DNA of 64,000 bases from Blasia pusilla (taxonomy: Eukaryota > Marchantiophyta > Marchantiopsida > Blasiales). Below are positions 54,180 to 64,000 of the stretch, one piece after another. Within the stretch, counting starts at the first letter, position 1. The number at the start of each line of letters is the position of its first letter. The DNA is taken from positions 19,034,001-19,098,000 of the forward strand of contig CM114273.1 in assembly GCA_050084515.1 (NCBI GenBank), given 5' to 3'. Both the position numbers and the translations under genes were made by a program. The notes below the pieces were generated by a model that ran no database searches, had not been told where the DNA came from, and saw only the letters and a program-made list of their open reading frames with translations.

Positions 54180-55620
54180 AGGGCCCATATTTGGCTCCCA
54201 AGTCTCTATCGTGACTACGGTAGGACTCTCCGACGTGGGTTTTGGTGGTTGCTATGGTGCAACCCCGTCTCGGACAACAAAACTCGACTGCTCCCTTGCA
54301 GCCAACTGCAAAATCAGATCTCCATGTGCAGTACTTGGAACCACACTCGATGTTGTGGCTACCATCTCTTGGCATACCTGAAAAACATCCCAAGAAGTCC
54401 AAGGGTGTCTCTCCCGATCACCCTTGGTGTGTCGATCTCCTTGGGTCTCGCCCCCAACCACTACCTCAACCGTCTCAATAGGCATGGGGCTCACCAACAC
54501 GACAGCTATGATCTGTCGCATCCTCAAACGATGCTGCTCAGCTACTCCTAAGCTGAAAATCCATGTCAAGCAGTGCAGGTCCATTGCCTGACCCAAGACA
54601 TGACGTCGTGATGCCTCTGATAATGACGATACTTCCATCACTCCTGTGGGGAATCCCATAGCTTGCTCTTGCTCATCGGCGTTGGGCTCCACCAACCTCT
54701 GTTCCTGGTCATCCCAAACCAAGCCAGGCCCGGCCTCCTTGAATGCATAGGAATCGGGAAAACTCACCAATGTGGGAAAGGCTGCCTGTGGCATGCCAAT
54801 CCTGTTGACCACAATCAACGGCGGTCGATCATCATGCCTCAATGCTTGTGATCGACGGCCCATATCCAATACAAAATCCACCAAAAAATCGAAGGGATGC
54901 TCCACTCTCGCATAAGCCCTCCGTAACACCTCATGTGGCACCAAGTTGGTCCACCACACACCCGGGCAATGTGCTCGTGAACACACACTCGCCGCATCCA
55001 ACAAAACTTCCAGGCCGATCCATATCCGCACCTGATGTGCACTCGTTACCACACGGGACCTCGAATCACCCAAAATCATTACAATCTCTAGAATGTGTGG
55101 TGGAGGACGAGATTGATGCTCCTGCAATTGTTGCAAGATCCGCATCTCCCAAAAAAACGTGGATTGAGAGTCAGCTGATCCGCTACCCCGTCCAGCACTC
55201 AACAGGCCTTGACATGGCCAACCAGCAATGACCAAGTCTGTGGTCCCTACACGCTCCAAGTCCTGCACCCCCAACAATAAAATGTCCCTCGGTAGGGAAC
55301 TCTGGTAACCTTGAATGGGAAAACGGAAGCGTAACTTTGCCGCATGATGAAGTGAAGCGCGCCTCGTAGCATCATCAATCTCCACATACAGGTACTGCTG
55401 CACGCGCACTCCAGCTTGCAAAATATCAGCTAACCCACTGTTGATCCCTCCATAGAGATCCAACACCCGAATACCCTCCTCTGGGATGCACCACACAATC
55501 GGGGTGGTGTCCAAAGGGGTCTTAGCAAGACTCTTAGCTACCTTGGGTTTCTCTGACCCGTCGCACTCTGGTACAAACATCTCGCTCCACGTGGTCTGCA
55601 CATGCTCAGTGGCTGAGCAT
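54180..55620 (-). pseudogene. DP5 C5 DNA methyltransferase domain, nearly uninterrupted frame
   Basis: The longest methyltransferase frame in the window (about 455 codons from 55,620 to 54,252). Motif I IRVLDLYGGINSGL, motif II YLYVEIDDATR, motif IV DLVIAGWPCQGLLSAGRG (PCQ intact), then STFFWEMRILQQLQ. Motif VI is ILEIVMILGD, where ENV has become EIV. Motif VIII is SRAHCPGVWWTNL and motif X EASRRHVLGQAMDL. The open frame runs 41 codons further upstream, but that part is captured sequence across the inversion joint and does not belong to the enzyme. Loss of the ENV Asn and changes in motif VIII suggest reduced or no activity. Confidence 0.9.
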
Positions 55621-56342
55621 GGACATTGAATCTCCAGTGCATCAACAACAAGAGGAGGAGGATGACACTCCATTGGACCCTGAACAACTCTTCCATGAGA
55701 CATTTGTTGAGAATCATGTCCACGGAGACTCGCCAACATCAAGGCCTACTCCTGGAGTTGAGACTCCTACATCACCCCCTGAGGGTCTACGACATGGCGT
55801 ACACACAACAACTCCCAATGAAGGACCAGATCATCCTCCCATAGCACCTCATCGAGGTCACACTCCAAGCACTTCAAAGATTGGAGCAAATTCGCAGAGT
55901 CATGGCGCTCAGACTCATCCCAACATCAAAAAAACCTTGGTGCAAGCTTACCAAGAGATTTTGAGTCAGAAAGTTGAATTCAGGGCTGCTGTCCTTGAAT
56001 CAAAAGACAAGTTCAGGTTGGCCATCCTAGAAGATAGAAAATGTGCACGAGATCAGAATGCCCATGACAAGGTTCTAGAGAGGGCTGATAAAGAGAGAGA
56101 GACAGAGGGAGGAGGATAGACTTGAGAGAGAAAGAGACAGATTGGAAGCACGATGCGAGAGGAAAGATAGATTGATGGTAGAAAGAGAAAAGACTAAGAG
56201 GGCTAGAGTTGAAAAGAGGGCTCAACTTATAGAGTTGCTCAAGGCAGGAACACCAATTGAGGAAATGCCAAGCTTGCTCCACATGCTTTCACCAGCTAAT
56301 GATGATGAGGATTTACATAGAGTAGATAGTTCTACATTATGA
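55621..56342 (+). pseudogene. Captured coiled-coil ORF between PHD and 3' UTR of DP5
   Basis: A frame at 55,619-56,119 encodes an acidic, Pro/Thr-rich N-terminal half and a charged helical C-terminal half (VQAYQEILSQKVEFRAAVLE, then KDKFRLAILEDRKC). After a frame change, RKDRLMVEREKTKRARVEKR, QLIELLKAGTPIEEMPSLL and HMLSP follow to a stop at 56,342. Strong heptad-like Glu/Lys/Arg/Leu content predicts a coiled coil. No counterpart exists between PHD and 3' UTR in DP2, DP3 or DP4, where only about 70-150 bases separate them. I do not recognise the gene. A host coding fragment or another element's ORF is possible. Confidence 0.6.
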
Positions 56343-56500
56343 CTTATGTCTTTGACACAGATGATAAGAAGGCGACTACCGATGGGGCCATATGAGCACC
56401 CGACCTTCTTGCTCTTAGCGTCCGAGAGATGTATGTCATGGTAGATAGGGATAGATGGCTATATGGAGTTAGAGGGACCTAACCACCAGCTAGGGGGGCG
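56343..56500 (+). other. DP5 3' UTR and polypurine tract
   Basis: Matches the DP2 and DP4 3' UTRs (GATGGGGCCATATGAGCACC, then TCCGAGAGATGTATGTCATG) and ends in TAGGGGGGCG at 56,491-56,500. Confidence 0.85.
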
Positions 56501-57186
56501 ATTGAAGATATTTTGGTTCTTCTTGTCTCGTTGTTTGGATGCCATGAGTTAGCATGGGATCGTGCATATTTGTGTGTATGTTTGTTGACAATGATGTATG
56601 TTGTGTAGCGATGTGCATACGCACGATAACTATCACGACTTTTTAGGATAGATCGGAGAGATTTGGAAGAGCACCTTCACGAGTAGAGGAGGACATGCTC
56701 ATGAGGTCGAGGATGACCTGTTGAGGTCCCGGGAAACTTGAGAGAGCAGGTTTCGCCTTCGTGTCAGCTCACTTGGAGCCATATAGAGAATTTACTAATT
56801 TGGGTAGGTTTCCATATTTGATAGAGTTGAATTTCCACTTTGGAAAGTGGCTCTTGACCCGCTACAACAGATCAAGAGCTAAGGAGATTACCTACGAGCA
56901 TAGGTTACCAAGGAGAGAGCTTGGGAGAGGGAAGGGGGTATACCTCAAGGAGAGAGAGCTTGAGAGCTCATTCTCTCTTTGTTGAACCTCTTGGCACGAG
57001 GGAGCGGAGCTATGGTCTCTTGCTTTGTGAGAGAGAGATTACGGTGTGAGAGAGAGATTATTGGAGATGTTTTGGTACTTCTTGTCTCGTTGTTTGGATG
57101 CCATGAGTTAGCATGGGATCGTGCGTGGTTGTGTGTTTTTTGTCGATAGCGATGTATGTTATGTAGCGATATGTATGCGCACGAAA
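56501..57186 (+). repeat. DP5 terminal block B1-A2-B2
   Basis: B1 56,501-56,628, spacer AC, A2 56,631-57,059 (shortened near its end), B2 57,060-57,186. The same order is seen in DP2, DP3 and DP4. Confidence 0.88.
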
Positions 57187-57235
57187 GAACCCACCTCACA
57201 AGCTTCCCTGTAAGCTTGTCGGACTCCATCAAGAC

Positions 57236-57960
57236 TTAAGTGGCGTTTAAGACTACGATGTCATCAATATAACACCTAGCAAAATCCAGACTTGCCAAGA
57301 TCCTATCCATGACTCTCTGAAACTCAGACGGGGCATTCTTTAACCCAAATGGTAAGAACCGCCACTCGTACAAGCAATCCTTCTTGTGAGGATCCATGCC
57401 CCAAAATGCCGTCTTCTGCCTGTCTCCCAATGTGATAGGCAGCTGATGGTATCTGGCTCGCAAATCCAATGAACTAAAGACCTTTGGATTCCCAATTGCA
57501 TCAAAGATCTCCTAAGGTGTGGGCATGGCATACCTATCAGACTTTGTCTGCCGATTGATAGGTTGGTAATCTGCACACATCCGTCTATTCGTCCAGTTGC
57601 CATGCACATCCTTCTTGGCGGGCATGATAGTGGCAGATGGATACTCTCCATGCGACATCTCCACTAGTCCTGCTCCAACCAAGTCTTGGCCTCTACTCTG
57701 AATCAGAGCTCTCTACATATCACTATACGTGTACGGTCGTCGAAAGATTGGCGTGTCACTCCACAACTCAATGCAGACCTCTAGACCCTTCTGCGTAACC
57801 AAATCATGCATGCTAAATGCAAAAGAGCTCCTACAACTCCTCAGGAATTGATGTATCCGGCGCCGCTCGCCTCTTGTCAACTTAGGGCCCATATCTGGCT
57901 CCCAAGTCTCCATCGTGACTATGGTAGAACTCTCCGGCATGGGTGTAGGTGGTTGTTATG
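57236..57960 (-). pseudogene. DP4 reverse transcriptase (fingers and palm)
   Basis: EVCIELWSDTPIFRRPYTYS (entry motif, about 57,760), a fingers region in another frame (57,651-57,500), then DLRARYHQLPITLGDRQKTA and FLPFGLKNAPSEFQRVMDRI, with the catalytic ARCYIDDIVVLNA (about 57,260) intact. The sequence then breaks off by deletion into an RNase H remnant. This is typical Ty3/gypsy palm sequence. Confidence 0.88.
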
Positions 57961-57999
57961 GTGCAACCCCGTCTTAGACAACAAAACTCGACTGCTCCC

Positions 58000-59060
58000 C
58001 TGCAATCAACTGCAAAATCGGATCTCCATGTGCAGTACTTGGAACCACGCTTGATGGTGTGGCTACCATCTCCTAGCGTACCTGCAAAACATCCCAAGAA
58101 GTCCAAGGGTGTCTCTCCTGATCACCCTTGGTGTGTCGATCTCCTTGGTTCTCGCCCCCAGCCACTGCCTCAACCATCTCGGTAGGCATGGGGCTCACCA
58201 ACGCAACAATTGTGATCTCTCGCATCCTCAAACAATGCGGCTCAGCTACTCATTAGCTGAAAATCCATGTCAAGCAGTTCAGGTCCATCGCCTGACCCAA
58301 GACATGATGTCATGATGCCTCCGCAACACCTCTTGTGGGACCAAGTTGGTCCACCAAAGATGCGGGCGGTGTGCTCTAGAACCTACACTCGCCGCATCCA
58401 AAAACATTGCCGAGCTGATTCATGTGCACACTTGATGTGCGCTCGTCACCATGCAAGACCTCGAATAGCCCAAAATTGGCATATTCTCCAGAATGTGTGT
58501 TGGAGAACGAGACTGATGCTCTTGTAAGTGTCGCAAGATCCGCATCATCTCCCAAAACAACATGGATCGAGAGTCAGCAAATCTACTACCCCGTCCAATA
58601 CTTGACTGGCCCTGACACGGCCAACTAGCAATGACCAAGTCAATGGTCCCTACCCGCTCCAAGTCATGCGTCCCTAGCAATGAAATGTCCCTTGGTAGGA
58701 AACTCTGGTAACCCTAGATAGCGGACGCAGACAAAAAATCAGGAAAACAAAGGCGTAACTGGGCCACATGGTGAAGTGAAGCGTGCCTCGCAACATCATC
58801 TATCTCCACATACAGGTACTGCTGCACGCGTACTCCTGCCTACAAAATAGCAGCTAACCCAGTGCTGATCCCTCCAAAGAGATCCAACACCCCAAATACC
58901 CTCCTGTAGGATGCACCACACAATGGGTGTGGTATCCAAGGGCATCATCATACCACTCTCGGCTACCTCGGGTTCCTGTGACCCATCACGCTCTAGTGCA
59001 AACGTCTCCATCCACGCGGTCTTCACATGCTCAATGGCTAAGCGTCGAAGCTCCTCAATC
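58000..59060 (-). pseudogene. DP4 C5 DNA methyltransferase, internally deleted
   Basis: Motif I is blurred by a frameshift (59,026-58,800: TTPIVWCILQEGIWGV). The segment 58,680-58,420 keeps TIDLVIASWPCQGQSSIGRG (PCQ) and THILENMPILGY (ENM in place of ENV). Comparison with DP5 shows that about 300 bases, including the target-recognition region, are missing at 58,318. Motif X DNA then follows (58,315-58,260). Non-functional, but collinear with the other two copies. Confidence 0.85.
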
Positions 59061-59241
59061 GAGCCCTAAAGCGGCACCTCTCCTCCATGGACTGATGATG
59101 CAACCATGACACTCCTCTCCATAGAAATGTCAAGAACGGGAGTATCCTCTGCATGGACATGTCCCTCAATCAAACCACTAGGCCAAGTGATGCCGTTGCT
59201 AAATGCTGCTAAGGTCGCCATCTCTCTTGGCCGACGCTCAA

Positions 59242-60042
59242 TCACTCCACCTGTGAATTGAACGGGTAATGAGCTAAGGCGCCCATCACTTGACTGCGTG
59301 GTTTGTAGGACGTTGACTCCTCCCAGTAATCCAGGGAAAACCCCATCGGGTACAACATTGCTCCACCAACCCAGACGTCGTAGGACTCTGCATCGGTCAC
59401 TATCGCCTTGGCTCGCACCACGGACTCATCTGTAGGATGTCTTGGGCGAATCCTCACCACAACCTCCTGTTGGGTGATATATTATGTGGTACTCACTTCA
59501 TCCATGGATGTCTTTATCCGGAATGGACAACGCTCCACATCGGCCCTCGTCAGGCCCAAACCTTTGAATGCCGCTTTCCCCAACATCAGGGATTGCACTC
59601 TTGAATCTAACAAGACGCGCTGCTGACTAAAAGCTCTACCTCCAAGACTCACCAACTGGAAGACCTCTCCCCGGTTATCCAGCAAAACAACACCAGGAGA
59701 AGTCATGGCATGCTCTGTCTCGGGTCTAGCAAGCATCTTTGCCATCCTAGCAGCCGCAGCGTGCCATGAATCTGACGTGGATGGCCTGAGCATCCACTCC
59801 AAGGGCAGGTCCATCACCTCCTCTGCAATCACCTCCGAACATGATGCAAGAACTCCAACTCCATGCTCACATAGCATAGCGGCTAGACGAAAAACCTCGA
59901 CGCGTATACCTCCCAACGTCATAACATCGGAAGCAAAAAATAAAGGAGCGCGGTACATAACAGTGGCCGCCCCCAACAACGTGCTCGATACATGCTCCTC
60001 TTGAGCATCAACAATAGGAGTAGTCATACTTGCTTCTCCCAT
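59242..60042 (-). pseudogene. DP4 protease region
   Basis: The frame 60,042-59,482 (186 aa) ends with the active-site segment RVLLDSRVQSLMLGKAAFKG, in which the D-S-G of the other copies is D-S-R. The frame 59,460-59,242 continues with AKAIVTDAESYDVWVGGAML and YPMGFSLDYWEESTSYKP. The upstream part (residues 1-130) is a conserved linker without a known domain. Confidence 0.85.
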
Positions 60043-60299
60043 CGCCCTCTATGCCTGCACACCAACAACATCACCTACTCTCCGGGAACTCTGATCAGGA
60101 CCCATCGATGGGGTCCTCATCGCCTTGGACAACGTGAAAGATTGAGGAAGCCTAGTCTGTTTCTTGGCTTCCCCTCGAAGTGGATCCAACTCTAGAGCTG
60201 CTCCACGTGTAACAACTATCGTAGTCTCCATTTGGGCAACCCCCGCACATCCAACCACGATCCTCCATATCTCTAGCGGCTCCATACGATGTCAATGAC

Positions 60300-61880
60300 A
60301 CGGATCAGGCATCCTGTAACGTCACTTCCATAGTGGCAATCTGCTGTTGTAGCTGCTGTATGTAAGCTGCCATCCCAACCTCACGCCTGGCGTCTCCCTC
60401 GACGCATCTAGGTGGTGGGACTCTACCTCCTCCATGGAAAACTCTACCACCCCCTTGGGCAAATCCAACTTCTCGTCCCCCAACAGGACCACCTGGTGCA
60501 CGACTTCTAGGCCCACCCGGAATGGCAACTTGCTCTGGTGCCCTCTCAAGCCCTCGAACCGAACGTAACTCAGGGTGCAAGCTGAAACATCTGGCGCGTG
60601 TGTGACCATACCTTTGACAATAGTCACACTGATAACCTCTTGGTGCAGCACCATCTCCTCCTCCATGTTGAGGCACCCAACCATGACCCTGTCGAGTGCA
60701 ATCGCGCCGATGATGGGCTCCACCACATGACCAACAAGTAATCGCAAGTGGCTGTTATTGAGCAGCATTGAAGGCGTAGGTCTCTGTGGCATGGCCTCCC
60801 GGTATCCTCCCTAAGCTCGTGGTGCCAGAGACCTATCTCGGAATCCACGTTGTTACACTCGTGGTGCAGGAAATCGTGACTACTCTCGCCTAGAACCCAT
60901 GGTGGCTACGGTCTCCTCGGCCATGTTGTGCTCGATGTTCTTAGCGGTCCTAAAAACATCTCTCAACGTAGAGGAGGTGTTCATAAGAAGCACCCCTTCT
61001 GCAAACATGTCCGCAGGGTCCGATCCAGCATCGCGTACCATGATTGGATAGCCTGAGCCTCTATCACCCCTGAGTGACATTAATCAACTGGCGCAAGCGG
61101 GTATAGGCCTCACACAAACTCTCACCCGAGCGCCTCTGGAAGTCATGGATGCTCCGCAACTTCTCCGTCCGTACCCCCTAGTAGCTCGCCCTCAACTCAG
61201 CGAAGAACTCAACCACGGGGTTGAACTTGGGACAAACTCGACTAGACGATGAAATTGCTCTAGTGCAAGTCACCCCTCCTACAACATCACAGGTGGAGGA
61301 ACCCTCTCCTAACTCCTCCTCCTCCTCATCTTGAAATGGCTCAATCCATGACACATAGTATGGGTCATAGTAGAGTCTCCAGGCCTCAATCTTATGGGCA
61401 TATCTCTGCGACAACTCATGGTAATCGTCCATGGGTGCCCCCTCTAAATATTGGAACATTCCGTTCCATGTTGTAAACGGGTTGAACTCTCTAGAGTTCC
61501 TAGCCCACTGTGAGTCACACCAACTCCTAAACTCCGCAATGAAGTCATGTAACTCTATAGTGCCTATAGCACCCGAAAGCCTACGCGGTCCTCTATCCTG
61601 GTCGTCCATCTCGTACACCCAACTGGTAGGACCAATCAATGTGTGCGGTGGATCACTAGCACACTCCTCTACCCTCTCCCCTTTCCCCCTCGTCTAAAGA
61701 TGACACAGAAGGAGATTGAGGTGGTCTCTCACGTGGAGACTCTCGAAACCTCGCACCACTCCGGGTCAACCCTCTAGAGCTACTCTCAGGTCCACCACCT
61801 CGTCTCTCAAAGTCCCAAAAGGACGCCGCGATGACCCTCGTGCCCCCCTCAGACGATCACTCTCAACCTCATGAGTAATC
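60300..61880 (-). pseudogene. DP4 Gag: N-terminus, capsid-like region and zinc knuckle
   Basis: The N-terminal part (61,880-61,640) matches the DP5 gag start. 61,639-61,178 reads GTIELHDFIAEFRSWCDSQW, LEGAPMDDYHELSQRYAHKI and EAWRLYYDPYYVSW, then NPVVEFFAELRASY (capsid-like). 61,080-60,880 reads FRTAKNIEHNMAEETVATMG. 60,676-60,305 contains CDYCQRYGHTRARC, a C-x2-C-x4-H-x4-C zinc knuckle, followed by a Gly/Pro/Arg-rich tail and a short coiled coil (AYIQQLQQQIATMEVTLQDA). Frames are interrupted at least three times. Confidence 0.85.
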
Positions 61881-62900
61881 ACTCAAGCACTCAACTAAAC
61901 AAGCACTCAATCCACACTCTCTCACTAAGACATGTGTTATGCGGCAACAAGCGGCGTGGTGCAACAAATCGTCTTTTGTCCTATCATCTCATCGATAGGA
62001 CACGCCCTCAAGTTTGGACATCCCACATAGGTCTATGTCCCCTAATCCATACATGAATGATGCTCTCAGCATCAGCATAAAACCCAATATCCCAAATAAC
62101 TGCTCAATATCCAAAAATCCCTAACACGTGCAAGGCAAAAGACCAAAATGGATAACCTGACAACAAGTGTCGATGTCGCACCTCAGCAACTGAAAAACCT
62201 TGACCCCAACTCGGTTGTGAAGACAACTCCTCCAAGCAGCAAGTCGTACTTCTCTGGTACTCACGATGCTCAAATCTCCTTGATGTGCGGTGCGGTGCGG
62301 GTCTAGCGGTACGGTGCCGCACTCGCGGCATGGAACGGCTACAAACAACACAACACGCGGTAATAGGGTGGGGCACTTAGCGGCATACCCTCCTCACCAG
62401 CAATACACTCTCTACTCTCGAGTGATGGTGCGGCTCGGCAATCGAGACGGTGCGGCGCGGCAATTGACGAGGCGTTGTAGCTACGGGCGTCACAGTACGA
62501 TACTCGATCATCCTTGAGCGGCTACAAGTCACGGCATAACAAAGCGAATGGAACACTATGACCCCATCAATCCAAAAATGCAATCAGCCGGCCGCGAACA
62601 CAGGTAGCCGCGGCGGTCTGGGACAGAGATTCAAACGCCCGGCCCTATGGAGGGGAGGTGCGGTAAGAGGAGAGGAAGAGAGGAAGAGAGGAGAGAGGAA
62701 ACTACCTTCAACCGAAATAGATACTTTTTTTTGAAGAGAGTTTCCATTGGGTTGAAGAGAGGAAAATTTTTGTTTGAATTTTTTTGCACTTTTTTGATCA
62801 TATATCAAGCAGTCCCACAGTTTTTTTTTCCTCTTCCATATTTTGGCAACCCCTCTGAGTCCGACGAGTTGCAAATTGCACAAAATTTAGAAAACTGAAA
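61881..62900 (-). other. DP4 leader
   Basis: Non-coding, TGCCGC-rich on the minus strand, and collinear with 49,740-50,470 of DP5. The outermost 300 bases (62,580-62,900) are unlike the DP5 leader. Confidence 0.65.
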
Positions 62901-63048
62901 AATCAGTGGAATTATAAGTGTGGAACCAATCACTTTTTCCATCCAAGGTCTGGAAGAAATCTATCATTTGCCCAATGCTGAATAGAGTTCAAGCTCAAAG
63001 TGAAGGTTGAGAAAAAAATAAAAGTACAATCTAAAACCTCATTTTGCA

Positions 63049-63780
63049 TCCTCAAAGTGGTTTGTTTAAAATACTTCGAACTTCTTTGAGGGACATAATT
63101 GGTTGGTGGATTCCTACTCCTACCTCCAACTCTCTTAAAACTACTAGCAACACATAGTACATGTGCTTACAAGGGAAATACCTTTTGCCACTTGTCTCTC
63201 TTTGGACAAAGTCATCACATGAACATGTGGGAAAGCAACAGATATGCACCATATACACCCCTATGACACTTGAATTTACAGTGTTGTTCCTAACCCAATA
63301 CATCCTTCCTATTCCATTGCCACTCAAGACATCTTTTGTGGCGATGATCTCCATTTTTGCCTCCCGAGCTGATGCAATTCGCTTTGCTCTCTCCACCGTT
63401 GGCCTGCACATTCTGTTTCTCTTCACCCCATTTCTAGACTCAAATAGAAATAATGGATTGAGATCATCCACCTTCTCCGGGTACATGTTGACATCAATCT
63501 TGGGTTGAATACTAAATGCGAAGGTCTCGTAATGCTAACATGCTCCAAACTTCCCCTCTCACGAGTCCTGAAACCGGCACTTGTAAGATTGTCCACTTTG
63601 TCTTGAGTGCGCTTTGTACTGCGGCGATGGGCCAAATCGTGGGGTATTCGGAGCTCCAATGGCAGCCGGATAAGACTTTCGGAAAGCATAAGATTCATTT
63701 GGGCAGAAGAAGTACTTCAATTGATCCCCGGTCCTCATGAAACGATCAAAGGTTTTGAGTCCCCAAAGCCTGTGCAAAGT
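63049..63780 (-). pseudogene. SWIM zinc-finger protein fragment, probably MULE-like transposase
   Basis: The frame 63,486-63,052 (144 aa) contains PTVERAKRIASAREAKMEII and then a SWIM zinc-finger pattern, C-x-C-x15-C-x-H (CSCDDF ... CKH), at about residues 89-109. SWIM fingers are typical of the C-terminal part of Mutator-like (MuDR/FAR1) transposases and of some plant regulators. Upstream frames (63,777-63,559) have LKTFDRFMRTGDQLKYFFCP and suggest the same protein in broken frames. No DDE core lies within the window. It is probably a transposon relic. A host SWIM gene cannot be excluded. Confidence 0.55.
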
Positions 63781-64000
63781 GGTCGCCCATCCTTGTACAG
63801 TTCTTATTTAGGAAAGTGCCGATGCTCTCCTAATGCCATCAGATCCTGCCTCGTAGATGGGTCCACGCCCGGGTTGCTCCGAGATATACGCCACCGTTTT
63901 AGGTTGCAATCCACCTCCATTACCGAATCCCATATTGTTGAACCACCCTGAAGGAGGAGGATGTTGCGAACTTCCAAAGAACGGAGGGCTTTTGAAATAA
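63781..64000. other. Window edge, nothing assigned
   Basis: Possibly further upstream sequence of the SWIM-protein gene. No motif seen. Confidence 0.4.

Larger units (their letters stand above)
51218..55620 (-). other. Inverted 4.4-kb pol segment of DP5
   Basis: The plus-strand leader-gag-protease part ends at TTCGACAC (51,217), at the point where the minus-strand pol begins (55,620, GCTCAGCCACTGAGCATGTG). Both junctions carry ATG/CAT. Turning the segment over restores the coding order and a PHD stop before the 3' region, so this is an inversion inside one element. Confidence 0.8.
47929..57186 (+). mobile_element. DP5: 9.3-kb DP element inserted in DP4, with tandem remnant, inversion and captured ORF
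   Basis: It starts TGTCACAAAG and ends GCGCACGAAA. The four bases on the left are GAGT and on the right GAAC. The uninterrupted site in DP3 reads GAGC, so both sides fit a decayed 4-bp duplication. Order: truncated A1 (47,929-47,998), 3' UTR remnant, polypurine tract, B (48,134-48,261), A (48,264-48,775), primer site, leader, gag and protease remnants (to 51,217), inverted DNMT-RT-RH-IN-PHD (51,218-55,620), captured ORF (55,621-56,342), 3' UTR, polypurine tract, B1 (56,501-56,628), A2 (56,631-57,059), B2 (57,060-57,186). Confidence 0.85.
57187..62900 (-). mobile_element. DP4, 5' half: leader, gag, protease, DNMT, RT
   Basis: Joined to 45,275-47,928 across DP5. The RNase H fragment MESDKLTGKLVRW ends at 57,190, and LLLEEYDF continues at 47,928. 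Internal deletions remove about 300 bases of the DNMT (at 58,318) and the stretch from the end of the RT palm to the RNase H (at about 57,236). The 5' end is not clear. Leader homology to DP5 is seen to about 62,580, and no A1 repeat was found before the SWIM gene, so the 5' end is probably truncated. The coordinate 62,900 is approximate. Confidence 0.82.

Noticed and set aside
54252-55742. Stand-alone host DNA methyltransferase gene (496-codon frame)
   Set aside because: It lies between protease and RT sequences, is repeated collinearly in DP3 and DP4, and its first 41 codons run across an inversion joint into unrelated DNA.
57182-57240. DP4 and the element at 45-48 kb as two unrelated elements
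   Set aside because: The RNase H coding breaks at 57,190 and resumes at 47,928, and the four bases beside DP5 (GAGT, GAAC) match the GAGC of the intact site in DP3, so they are one element split by DP5.

Overview
This window looks like repeat-dense, intergenic nuclear DNA of a streptophyte plant, probably a non-flowering one with a large genome. I see no intact single-copy host gene. Almost everything recognisable is a transposable element or its debris. The group is inferred from a plant-style hAT, copia and Helitron mix, a LINE with a restriction-like rather than AP endonuclease, and a tRNA-Glu of plant-mitochondrial type. The species cannot be told from the sequence.

The main content is a family of Ty3/gypsy-type LTR retrotransposons, here called DP elements. 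Their coding order is gag - protease - C5 DNA methyltransferase (DNMT) - RT - RNase H - integrase - PHD finger. Copies: DP1, a relic (6,590-7,250, +); two solo terminal repeats (7,641-8,286 and 10,290-10,964); DP2 (28,655-29,791 plus 40,109-40,116, +); DP3, complete from end to end (29,792-40,104, -), inserted in the last repeat of DP2; DP4 (45,275-47,928 and 57,187 to about 62,900, -), split by DP5; and DP5 (47,929-57,186, +), which carries a 4.4-kb internal inversion and an extra coiled-coil ORF. DP3 belongs to one subfamily. DP2, DP4, DP5 and the solos belong to another.

The DP termini are unusual. The integrated copies do not read LTR-internal-LTR. They read A1 - internal - B1 - A2 - B2, a split direct repeat. 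The outer ends are TGTC...GACA and are flanked by 4-bp target duplications (ATGC for DP3; TGCG and AAGG for the solos). The polypurine tract and the primer site define a conventional LTR of the form B-A, and the integration ends lie inside it. The primer site just after A1 is perfectly complementary to the predicted 5' end of the element's own RNA, which suggests Tf1-like self-priming.

Layout of the rest. 0-3 kb: gag debris, an inverted repeat and an LTR. 3.3-5.2 kb: a decayed LINE copy. 5.3-5.7 kb: a foldback element. 6.2-8.3 kb: GC-rich inverted-repeat elements, one hit by a solo DP repeat. 8.6-11.6 kb: purine-rich repeats, a second solo and a Helitron 3' end. 12-16.5 kb: a nearly full-length RLE-type LINE. 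16.5-19.9 kb: non-coding sequence, then minisatellites. 20.6-22.8 kb: a broken hAT transposase. 23.3-25.7 kb: tandem arrays. 26-28.7 kb: a copia RT fragment and a 1-kb LTR. 28.7-62.9 kb: the nested DP block, with a Helitron helicase fragment (40.1-41.1 kb) and 4 kb of featureless DNA (41.1-45.1 kb) in between. 63-63.8 kb: a SWIM zinc-finger protein, probably MULE-like. All coding regions carry frameshifts or stops, so none of the copies seen here should be autonomous.
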